Assembly (NCBI GenBank): GCA_023249275.1
Contig: JAHFCV010000113.1
Coordinates: 1 to 8,053, forward strand
Length of the DNA stretch: 8,053 nt
From: Candidatus Methanoperedens sp.
GTDB taxonomy: Archaea; Halobacteriota; Methanosarcinia; Methanosarcinales; Methanoperedenaceae
Direction: 5' to 3'
Position numbers and translations under genes: made by a program. Shown piece by piece: positions 1-4,611 of the stretch. The notes beneath the pieces were generated by a model. It saw nothing but the letters and a program-made list of their open reading frames with translations, made no database searches and had not been told where the DNA came from. Numbering within the stretch: position 1 is the first letter of the stretch; each line of letters opens with the position of its first letter.

Positions 1-406
1 AAACCCATTCCCGCACCCATATATGGTAGCAATCAGGGCAGCCGATACGCCGACACAAAATATGGCGAGCTGCCAAGGAACCGCCACACCCACAGATCGA
101 TTTCACAGCCGTTTTTCCACAATATTCCCCCTTCTGCCCAAGACCTGGAAGGACGAAAGGATGAGAGATGAACTTAGAATTTTTCCGGAAACAACCCTCA
201 AAGGTTTTTTGCTCAGATGCAGGACGATTTTTCCCGGGAGTATTCGATGTCGGGTGAAGAGTACTTGTGGCAAACTCCTTAGGTACAGCAGAGATACAGT
301 ATTCAGCCTCATTTCTCAATTGGCATAAAGTGCAATCCTTGAAGAAACAGGACACATGCAGACCGTTGAGATGGCATATTCTGGGATAGTCCGCTGCCTC
401 AATCAT
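1..406 (-). CDS. Cys-rich zinc-finger-like protein, 3' part beyond window
   Basis: The frame is open for 135 codons from an ATG at 406 to the window edge, so the C-terminus is missing. It has 12 cysteines in 135 residues, clustered at Cys11/20/25/28/37 and at Cys96/105/107/118/123/126. The second cluster ends in CRRIGCPDCYHIW, then Arg132 and Trp134. A CR..xCPxCY..W pattern of this kind recalls putative zinc-binding segments of archaeal hypothetical proteins and plasmid replication-type proteins; that link is from memory and uncertain. The start is firm: GGAGGTG lies 5 bases upstream, and the ATG overlaps the stop of the 67-residue gene as TGATG. Residues 45-70 are rich in Ser, Thr and Pro and may be a linker. 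Function unknown; possibly nucleic-acid binding. That it is a gene is well supported; the role is not. Confidence 0.72.
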   Translation of the reverse strand, partial: MIEAADYPRICHLNGLHVSCFFKDCTLCQLRNEAEYCISAVPKEFATSTLHPTSNTPGKNRPASEQKTFEGCFRKNSKFISHPFVLPGLGQKGEYCGKTAVKSICGCGGSLAARHILCRRIGCPDCYHIWVREWV

Positions 407-609
407 CAGGACACCTCCCCTTCGCTTGGCGAATGGTCAGCCCTCCGGGCTGTAAATCGGCAGCCCTGTTTCCCACTCACCAGTAAGTCCCCGGATCCCT
501 GCACCCGGTGGATGAAGTTGTCCACCCGGGCCGCCTGCCACCAGAATCCCGCTTCCTCAAGCCTTTCCCGGATGGTGATGGCGTCGGATATCGCGGAACC
601 GAGAGACAT
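406..609 (-). CDS. Small unknown protein, 67 aa, coupled to the Cys-rich gene
   Basis: I do not recognise this protein. It is mostly helical in appearance at the N-terminus (residues 5-35, including ERLEEAGFWWQAARVDNF), ends in a charged, Ser-rich tail, and has one Cys and no membrane segment. Its stop codon shares one base with the next ATG (TGATG), and that gene's strong ribosome binding site lies within its last codons, so the two are probably translationally coupled. Only a weak GGGG precedes its own ATG. The frame stays open upstream to a TAA near 766-768, but with no ATG, GTG or TTG in between. Codon third positions are mostly G or C (CGG, GTG, GCC), unlike the AT-rich respiratory genes. 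It may be element-derived. Confidence 0.5.
   Translation of the reverse strand: MSLGSAISDAITIRERLEEAGFWWQAARVDNFIHRVQGSGDLLVSGKQGCRFTARRADHSPSEGEVS
412..418 (-). promoter_or_regulatory. Ribosome binding site GGAGGTG
   Basis: A full match to the archaeal anti-Shine-Dalgarno complement, 5 bases before the ATG at 406 and inside the last codons of the upstream 67-residue gene. It fixes the start of the Cys-rich gene and shows that this minus-strand frame is translated. Confidence 0.8.
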
Positions 610-695
610 ATCCCCGCAGCGTCCACGCAGCAGCTTGATAGCGAAGCGGAGCTGCGAATTAGCCCAATTGCAAGTAAAAAAAGAATGAAAGGAAT

Positions 696-720
696 TGTCG
701 GCAGTCAGGGACCACCGACA
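696..720. repeat. Interrupted dyad / hairpin
   Basis: TGTCGG (696-701) pairs with CCGACA (715-720). Inside, after a CA/CA mismatch, GTC (704-706) pairs with GAC (710-712) around the loop AGG. It lies between the predicted minus promoter and the ATG at 609, so it would be in the 5' leader of that transcript. It could be an operator, an RNA hairpin or part of an element end. Confidence 0.5.
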
Positions 721-779
721 GACAAATGACTGCGTATGCGGGTATGCATCACAGCATAAATAAGATTAACCTGTAACAT

Positions 780-787
780 TATATAAA
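780..787 (-). promoter_or_regulatory. Archaeal TATA box TTTATATA, minus-facing
   Basis: Read on the minus strand this is TTTATATA preceded by the purine-rich GGGAAA, matching the methanogen box A consensus with an upstream BRE-like stretch. Transcription would start near 755, giving a leader of about 145 bases before the ATG at 609. That is long, and it contains the 696-720 dyad. Confidence 0.5.
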
Positions 788-840
788 TTTCCCTATTTTG
801 CATTTGTCTTTTTCCTGCGACCCCGATAAGACCGCACTTA

Positions 841-862
841 GATATTAGAAAAAACAAATATC
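841..862. repeat. Inverted repeat GATATT-N10-AATATC
   Basis: Perfect 6-base arms at 841-846 and 857-862 around an A-rich spacer, upstream of the glutaredoxin-like gene. It is a possible regulator site, but short arms in AT-rich DNA can arise by chance. Confidence 0.3.
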
Positions 863-882
863 AAGGTTTCTGAAATTAAAAC

Positions 883-896
883 ATACTTTTAAGTAT
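883..896. repeat. Inverted repeat ATACTT-TT-AAGTAT
   Basis: Perfect 6-base arms (883-888, 891-896) with a 2-base centre. It overlaps the candidate TATA region of the glutaredoxin-like gene, where a repressor would block TBP. It may just be part of the promoter. Confidence 0.35.
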
Positions 897-910
897 TTTG
901 ATGTATTAAA
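888..910 (+). promoter_or_regulatory. Promoter of the glutaredoxin-like gene
   Basis: TTTAAGTATTTTG (888-900) is followed by TATTAAA (904-910). If the first is the TATA element, transcription starts near 917 with a short leader; if the second is, it starts near 933 and the mRNA is almost leaderless. The latter would fit the absence of a ribosome binding site before the ATG at 934. The 13-base string also occurs upstream of the cytochrome operon (5624-5636, minus). Confidence 0.45.
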
Positions 911-933
911 GGGTAACTAAAATCTAATCCTGT

Positions 934-1185
934 ATGGTCAAAATAACAATTTACTCCAAAAAAGACTGCCATTTATGCGACATCGCTAAGGAGACGCTTC
1001 TAAAGCTCCAGAAAGAATTCCCTTTTTCGCTGACCGAAATAGATATCGAAAAAGACAAACTGGCTTTTGAAAAATACAAGTATCTGATACCCGTAATCGA
1101 AATAGACGATGAAAAAGTCTTCACTTACAAAGTAAACGAGGCTGAATTAAAAACGATTCTCAAACTCAGCTCTCAACCTCAATGA
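934..1185 (+). CDS. Glutaredoxin-like thiol-disulfide protein, 83 aa
   Basis: A small cytoplasmic thioredoxin-fold protein, probably of the glutaredoxin-like DUF836 type. The N-terminal strand (residues 3-8, KITIYS) leads to the redox motif Cys12-His-Leu-Cys15 and a long helix (16-29). Pro53, in LIPVIEI, is the expected cis-proline next to the active site, and a C-terminal helix (residues 69-78) closes the fold. There is no signal peptide or membrane segment. Length is normal for the family. It is likely to reduce a disulfide or mixed disulfide in a partner protein; the partner cannot be told from sequence. No ribosome binding site is visible, which suggests a leaderless mRNA. Its 3' end overlaps the end of the opposing respiratory operon by 20 bases. 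Confidence 0.85.
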   Translation: MVKITIYSKKDCHLCDIAKETLLKLQKEFPFSLTEIDIEKDKLAFEKYKYLIPVIEIDDEKVFTYKVNEAELKTILKLSSQPQ

Positions 1186-1345
1186 ACACTGGCACGATAC
1201 TTATTATCCCGCCTGTGCCAAAAAGAGCAAGGGCAATAAAATAATTGCCCTTCGATACATTATCTATGCTGAACGCCAGCAGTATCAGCCCTATTATCTT
1301 CGATGCGGCGTCTATTTTCTCGTACTTTGATTTCGAAACTTTCAT
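1166..1345 (-). CDS. Small two-helix membrane protein, 59 aa, last gene of the bc operon
   Basis: I do not recognise this protein. A basic, cytoplasmic-looking N-terminus (MKVSKSKYEK) is followed by two hydrophobic segments, about residues 16-27 and 36-55, forming a hairpin; the last four residues are EVES. I start it at the ATG at 1345, which overlaps the stop of the subunit IV-like gene as TGATG; a TTG one codon earlier is possible but not needed. There is no ribosome binding site, so translation is probably coupled to the gene before. As the last gene of the Rieske/cytochrome b operon it may be a small accessory subunit, by analogy with the small membrane subunits of b6f complexes. That role is inference. 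Confidence 0.62.
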   Translation of the reverse strand: MKVSKSKYEKIDAASKIIGLILLAFSIDNVSKGNYFIALALFGTGGIISIVPVFIEVES

Positions 1346-1806
1346 CAATGGTGAACAATGCTGAAGTACGTGAAATACAATATGCCAATGAGGACAATTA
1401 CACCGAGAGTGACCGCAACCTTTCTCTTCCTGATGTCAGAAGACGGGTTCCTGTCAATGAACGGCACAAGTATCAGGAGACCATACCACAGCACCATCGG
1501 CACTGTTACGCCAATCATCTTTGCAGGAATTGGACCCAAATCCCATGTCCAGAATTTCAGGAAGCCGAAGACATACAGGAAATACCATTCAGGATATATG
1601 GGAGAAGGCGTGTCAAACGGGTCAGCCGGCTTGAGCAAGCCAGCCGGGTATATCGAAGCAAGCATTATCAGCCCGCCGGCAATAAGACACATCACCACTA
1701 CTTCCCTGAGCAGGAAATGCGGGAAAAACGGAAGTCCACGCACACGTACAGGCTCAGGCTTTTGCTCCTCCTCGACTTCATGTTTTTCAACTTCTATTAA
1801 TGCCAT
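1345..1806 (-). CDS. Cytochrome b C-terminal half (subunit IV-like), 153 aa
   Basis: This is the C-terminal part of cytochrome b as a separate protein, as in b6f-type complexes. The Qo-site motif PEWY is at residues 72-75, preceded by ADPFDTPSPIY, which closely resembles subunit IV. Helix E spans about 33-53, helix F 73-86 and helix G 97-117. After VPFIDRNPSS there is a further helix at about 129-149, matching bc1 helix H, which plastid-type subunit IV lacks. The charged N-terminus (residues 4-24) would be cytoplasmic. No heme ligands are expected in this half. A GGGAGG at 1814-1819, inside the cytochrome b gene, lies 7 bases before the ATG; the two genes are 1 base apart. It would complete the quinol oxidation site with the next two proteins. 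Confidence 0.93.
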   Translation of the reverse strand: MALIEVEKHEVEEEQKPEPVRVRGLPFFPHFLLREVVVMCLIAGGLIMLASIYPAGLLKPADPFDTPSPIYPEWYFLYVFGFLKFWTWDLGPIPAKMIGVTVPMVLWYGLLILVPFIDRNPSSDIRKRKVAVTLGVIVLIGILYFTYFSIVHH

Positions 1807-1807
1807 G

Positions 1808-2470
1808 TTAAAGCCTCCCTGAAATGCCCTGTATCCTGACCATCATGAAATGCAGACCAAGAAGAGTCGCTATAGCAATGGGAAGAATCATTACATGGAT
1901 TGCAAAGAAGCGTGTCAGCGTCTCGGCGCCGATATCGTTTCCACCTACAAGGATTAAGGAAATGTATCCTCCAATAACCGGTATTGAACCTGCAATACCA
2001 GTTCCGATTTTTGTTGCCCAGAATGCAAGCTGATCCCAGGGGAGCAGGTATCCTGAAAAACCGAAAGTGGTGGTAATCAATAACAGTGAGATGCCAACTA
2101 CCCAGTTTAATTCTCTGGGTTTCTTGTAAGCGCCCATGAAATATATTCTCATCATGTGGAGCATTACTGCCGCTATCATGGTATTCGCTGCCCAGTGGTG
2201 TACGCTCCTGATGAGGCTTCCCATGGGAACCGCTGTCATAATATGTTCCACACTCTTGTACGCCTCAGCCGGGGTAGGCTTGTAGTACATTGCAAGGAAG
2301 ATTCCCGTTATAACAAGAATCAGGAAACACAGGAACGCAGTGCCTCCGAGGCAATAGAGAGGATTGGAAACCACATTCAGTGGCGCAGGATGCTTGACTA
2401 TCGGCGGCAGGAGTTCACTTAATTTGAACCTGTCATCGAGCCATTTGTAAATCTTATCATTCAGAGTCAT
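1808..2470 (-). CDS. Cytochrome b N-terminal half, b6-like, 220 aa
   Basis: The diheme membrane core of a quinol:cytochrome c oxidoreductase. The four heme b ligands are visible: His91 (SVHHW) and His105 (MLHMM) in helix B, His192 (AIHVM) and His207 (GLHFM) in helix D. Helices are at about 42-62, 93-113, 124-142 and 187-211. The sequence is strikingly b6-like: YCLGG near residue 39, KKPRELNWV at 116-124, LPWDQ at 143-147 and IQGISG at 213-218. Cys40 matches b6 Cys35, which covalently holds the extra heme ci. The 220-residue length fits the b6 split form. GAGGTG at 2476-2481 overlaps the Rieske stop, 5 bases before the ATG. Electrons from quinol would be recycled here across the membrane. Confidence 0.95.
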   Translation of the reverse strand: MTLNDKIYKWLDDRFKLSELLPPIVKHPAPLNVVSNPLYCLGGTAFLCFLILVITGIFLAMYYKPTPAEAYKSVEHIMTAVPMGSLIRSVHHWAANTMIAAVMLHMMRIYFMGAYKKPRELNWVVGISLLLITTTFGFSGYLLPWDQLAFWATKIGTGIAGSIPVIGGYISLILVGGNDIGAETLTRFFAIHVMILPIAIATLLGLHFMMVRIQGISGRL

Positions 2471-2479
2471 ATAAACACC

Positions 2480-2980
2480 TCACGCCGCTCCCGCATAGAA
2501 TGAAATGGTCTTCACGTAGTCCGGGTCTTTCCACTTAAGCGCATAAACCGCGCCATCTTTCACAGCGATATCAATTGCAGGCAAGGGGGACGGGGGTGGT
2601 CCTGAGATTACCGCACCTGTATTAGGGTCAAATTTACCCAGGTGGCAGGGACAAAAGATAAGATTCTCATCAGGTTTCCAGTAAGCAATGCATCCAAGGT
2701 GCGTGCATACTGACCCAAAAGCTCGAAAGCCTGCAGGCATGTGTAAAAGCACAGAAGCCTTGCCATTGAACATGAACTTTTTAACGCTCCCGGTCGGCAC
2801 TTCATCCACAGTAGCTATTTTCACTTCGCTGGATTCGCCCTTATTGCTGGCTTGCGGCCATAGATATTTCAATGCCGTTGCAGCCGCGCCTCCCGCAAAA
2901 AACAATGCGACAAGCCCGATTAGAAGTTCAGTAAGTTTTCTTCTTGTTATAGTAATATTAATTATTTTATCATCCACCAT
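2480..2980 (-). CDS. Rieske iron-sulfur protein, 166 aa
   Basis: The 2Fe-2S subunit of the complex, taking one electron from quinol. CTHLGC is at 92-97 and CPCH at 110-113: Cys92, His94, Cys110 and His113 bind the cluster, and Cys97 and Cys112 should form the stabilising disulfide. The proline loop GPPPSPLP is at 127-134. The N-terminus has a Tat-like TRRK (12-15) followed by one membrane helix (about 18-38), so the head domain lies outside the cytoplasmic membrane. The loop after the second motif is LGKF where high-potential proteins have GSxY. I start at the ATG at 2980, not the one at 3004, because GGAGTGA lies 4 bases upstream and the longer form would run into the preceding gene. Confidence 0.95.
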   Translation of the reverse strand: MVDDKIINITITRRKLTELLIGLVALFFAGGAAATALKYLWPQASNKGESSEVKIATVDEVPTGSVKKFMFNGKASVLLHMPAGFRAFGSVCTHLGCIAYWKPDENLIFCPCHLGKFDPNTGAVISGPPPSPLPAIDIAVKDGAVYALKWKDPDYVKTISFYAGAA

Positions 2981-2984
2981 GCTC

Positions 2985-2991
2985 TCACTCC
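2985..2991 (-). promoter_or_regulatory. Ribosome binding site of the Rieske gene
   Basis: GGAGTGA, 4 bases before the ATG at 2980 and overlapping the TGA stop of the preceding gene. It decides the Rieske start against the ATG at 3004. Confidence 0.65.
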
Positions 2992-3260
2992 AGCGTAGTA
3001 ACATATTCGTCCTGAAGCAATCCTTTTACATAAAGGTATAAAATGGCTGCCAGGACAAACAGCAGGTATGCTAACAATTTCCCTATGTCTTCAATGAACA
3101 GTCTTGTAGATGCCACGGCAGGAACGCTTGACAAAATTTTCCATATGATTGTACCTGTTATACCCGCGGCAGCCAGGGTCAATAAAATTATAAGGATAAA
3201 AGCAACATGTGACCAGAATCCTTCCTTTTCAGGTCCGTATTCAATTTTTTCGATATGCAT
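2985..3260 (-). CDS. Two-helix membrane protein, 91 aa, in the bc operon
   Basis: I do not recognise a named family. A polar N-terminus (residues 1-17, HIEKIEYGPEKEGFW) is followed by two long hydrophobic helices, about 18-42 and 60-80, joined by a loop with VPAVASTRLFIED. The C-terminus is short and acidic. It has no Cys and no obvious heme or quinone motif. GAGGTGA lies 4 bases before the ATG at 3260, at the end of the previous gene. It sits between the monoheme cytochrome and the Rieske gene, so it is probably a structural or docking subunit of the same complex. That role comes from position only. Confidence 0.75.
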   Translation of the reverse strand: MHIEKIEYGPEKEGFWSHVAFILIILLTLAAAGITGTIIWKILSSVPAVASTRLFIEDIGKLLAYLLFVLAAILYLYVKGLLQDEYVTTLE

Positions 3261-3269
3261 CAGTTCACC

Positions 3270-3614
3270 TCATAACCTTATAATAAAAATCAGGACAAGC
3301 ATAAGCAAAATAGCAGCCAACGCTGTCAAACCGACATCCCATGTATTCATATGCACACCTATCTCGATTTCTTCGGTGGGCACAGGCGTGGGTGTCAGTT
3401 TAGGCGAAGGGACAAACCCTTGCAGTGAATGATTATGGGTTCCATAATAGCCCCCCAGTTCGTTAAGCTGCGGAGGGCCATCCCTGGTGTGGCAGGAAGG
3501 GCAATTTTTGCTTTCCTTAACCGCATAGTCCGGTCTTGCAGATGAAAGAGATGGAACTAACAGGAGCACTATTGCAACCAGTAATATGATTTGATTGAGT
3601 CGTTTTTTATTCAT
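3270..3614 (-). CDS. Membrane-anchored monoheme c-type cytochrome, 114 aa
   Basis: A signal peptide or N-terminal helix (residues 6-25, ending near SSA) is followed by a single heme site, Cys38-Pro-Ser-Cys41-His42. His60 and His62 in GTHNH, or Met89, are candidate sixth ligands. A Pro/Thr-rich stretch (70-80, SPKLTPTPVPT) leads to a C-terminal membrane helix (94-112) with a very short Arg-containing tail. One heme outside the membrane plus a C-terminal anchor is the layout of cytochrome c1 and cytochrome f, although there is no visible similarity to either and the heme domain is much smaller. Given its neighbours, it may accept the Rieske electron. I start at the ATG at 3614, placed 8 bases after GAGGTG, rather than at the GTG at 3623 that overlaps that site. 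Confidence 0.85.
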   Translation of the reverse strand: MNKKRLNQIILLVAIVLLLVPSLSSARPDYAVKESKNCPSCHTRDGPPQLNELGGYYGTHNHSLQGFVPSPKLTPTPVPTEEIEIGVHMNTWDVGLTALAAILLMLVLIFIIRL

Positions 3615-3622
3615 TCTATCCA

Positions 3623-3628
3623 CACCTC
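3623..3628 (-). promoter_or_regulatory. Ribosome binding site of the monoheme cytochrome gene
   Basis: GAGGTG, 8 bases before the ATG at 3614. The in-frame GTG at 3623 uses the last G of this site, so it is unlikely to be the start. Confidence 0.65.
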
Positions 3629-3630
3629 AT

Positions 3631-4566
3631 TTATCTTCTGCGCAATAACAGGAATATCGCAATAATTCCGGTCAATGATAATACCGTACCGAATCCAGGA
3701 GTTGAAGGCTTAGCCAGCGGTAGACCAGTGTCAAGCTGTGCCTGTTGAGCACTCTTAATCCCGCTGTCAATCACTTCTTCAAAGTGCGGCAGGTTAAAAC
3801 CATGCCAGAGTACCGGAAGGCTATCTCGAATTGACGCTGCGGTATCAAGGTCTTTCTGTGCCAGCGAAACATCCTTTCCTTGCTGTTTTGCCTGTTTTAT
3901 AGCGTTATCGGCTAATTTTATCTCATCCTTCAATTTTTGCGCATTTTCAAGGGCTGTAATCGCTTTGTCAGGCGCATCGGACGGAGCAACTCTCATATCA
4001 GGATTATGGCAATTGCTGCACAGGTCGTGGAAATCACTGACATTCAGAACCTTAAATCCGTGGGGCTGGTGGCAGGTATCACATGTAGGAGCCTGCTTGA
4101 GCGCCTTTAGTTTCTGGTAATGAGCTGAATTCTTAAACTCTTTTAATTCATTGGTATGACATTTTCCACACGTTTCAGGCACATTCCTGAAAAAAACAGT
4201 GCTGTTAGATTCAGAAGAGCGCGCAATCCCGATATGCGCGTTCTCTTTTATATCCGAATCAGGGTCGCCGCCGTGGCATTTGTCGCATGTTACACTGAAC
4301 AACGCATGTTTGGATTTTGTCCACTGCTCATAATTGCTTTTTGCAATCTTGTTAAGTGTAGTGGCATGGCATTCAAGAGAACAGGGAATGTCCCTTGCCA
4401 GGTGTTTAATCCTTACAACTTCGTTGAGTTCTTTTTCTTTTTCGCTAAAAGCAGAAAGTTTTTCATGACAATTCAGGCATGAATTATCCGCTAATACGCC
4501 AGGTATAACAAGGCTGGCAAATAATAGTATAAAACCGGCTAATACAATCGTTTTTTTAGATATCAT
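3631..4566 (-). CDS. Six-heme c-type cytochrome with PGF-CTERM tail, 311 aa (paralogue 2)
   Basis: A secreted electron-transfer protein. Signal peptide 1-26 (VLA before Asp27). Heme sites: Cys30-Cys33-His34, Cys62-Cys66-His67 (CSLECH, with three spacer residues), Cys94-Cys97-His98, Cys133-Cys136-His137, Cys162-Cys165-His166 and Cys183-Cys186-His187. Further histidines shared with the paralogue (55, 87, 111, 149, 169) could be distal ligands. After the hemes come helices without Cys (about 199-275), including LWHGFNL, also kept in the paralogue. The C-terminus is TPGF (289-292), a hydrophobic helix and RRR, a PGF-CTERM signal for archaeosortase processing and lipid attachment. I start at 4566, where AGGTGA lies 4 bases upstream, rather than at the ATG at 4584. 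It probably carries electrons from the bc complex outward. Confidence 0.9.
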   Translation of the reverse strand: MISKKTIVLAGFILLFASLVIPGVLADNSCLNCHEKLSAFSEKEKELNEVVRIKHLARDIPCSLECHATTLNKIAKSNYEQWTKSKHALFSVTCDKCHGGDPDSDIKENAHIGIARSSESNSTVFFRNVPETCGKCHTNELKEFKNSAHYQKLKALKQAPTCDTCHQPHGFKVLNVSDFHDLCSNCHNPDMRVAPSDAPDKAITALENAQKLKDEIKLADNAIKQAKQQGKDVSLAQKDLDTAASIRDSLPVLWHGFNLPHFEEVIDSGIKSAQQAQLDTGLPLAKPSTPGFGTVLSLTGIIAIFLLLRRR

Positions 4567-4570
4567 TACA

Positions 4571-4576
4571 TCACCT
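4571..4576 (-). promoter_or_regulatory. Ribosome binding site of the 311-aa cytochrome gene
   Basis: AGGTGA, 4 bases before the ATG at 4566. It lies inside the first codons of the longer alternative from 4584, which argues against that start. Confidence 0.6.
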
Positions 4577-4611
4577 TTCTTCATAGTAATAATTAACGCT
4601 GATTTTAGCTC

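Larger units (their letters stand above)
610..933. other. Intergenic region between divergent genes
   Basis: About 320 bases separate the minus-strand pair from the plus-strand glutaredoxin-like gene. I see a 25-base dyad (696-720), a minus-facing TATA box (780-787), two AT-rich inverted repeats (841-862 and 883-896) and the promoter-like sequence 888-910. Base composition drops sharply across it: by hand count 481-540 (just left of it) has 40 G+C of 60, while 841-900 has 12 of 60. I see no convincing gene or RNA gene. Confidence 0.6.

Noticed and set aside
23..328. Plus-strand reading frame of 101 codons
   Set aside because: It is the antisense of the Cys-rich gene, which has a perfect ribosome binding site and is open through the window edge; this frame has no such site and a composition unlike a protein.
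356..688. Plus-strand reading frame of 110 codons
   Set aside because: It lies opposite the two coupled minus-strand genes, has no ribosome binding site and shows no recognisable domain.
735..747. GTATGC repeated twice, considered as iterons of a replication origin
   Set aside because: Two 6-base copies are too few and too short, and no further copies are visible nearby.
1190..1220. TGGCAC/GTGCCA hairpin as terminator of the glutaredoxin-like gene
   Set aside because: The 19-base loop is long, no T-run follows on the plus strand, and the sequence codes for the small membrane protein on the other strand.
1303..1822. Two long plus-strand frames (165 and 154 codons)
   Set aside because: Both are antisense to the subunit IV-like cytochrome b gene, whose PEWY motif and helices are clear.
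3043..3432. Plus-strand frame of 129 codons
   Set aside because: It is antisense to the monoheme cytochrome and the 91-aa membrane protein genes, both with good ribosome binding sites.
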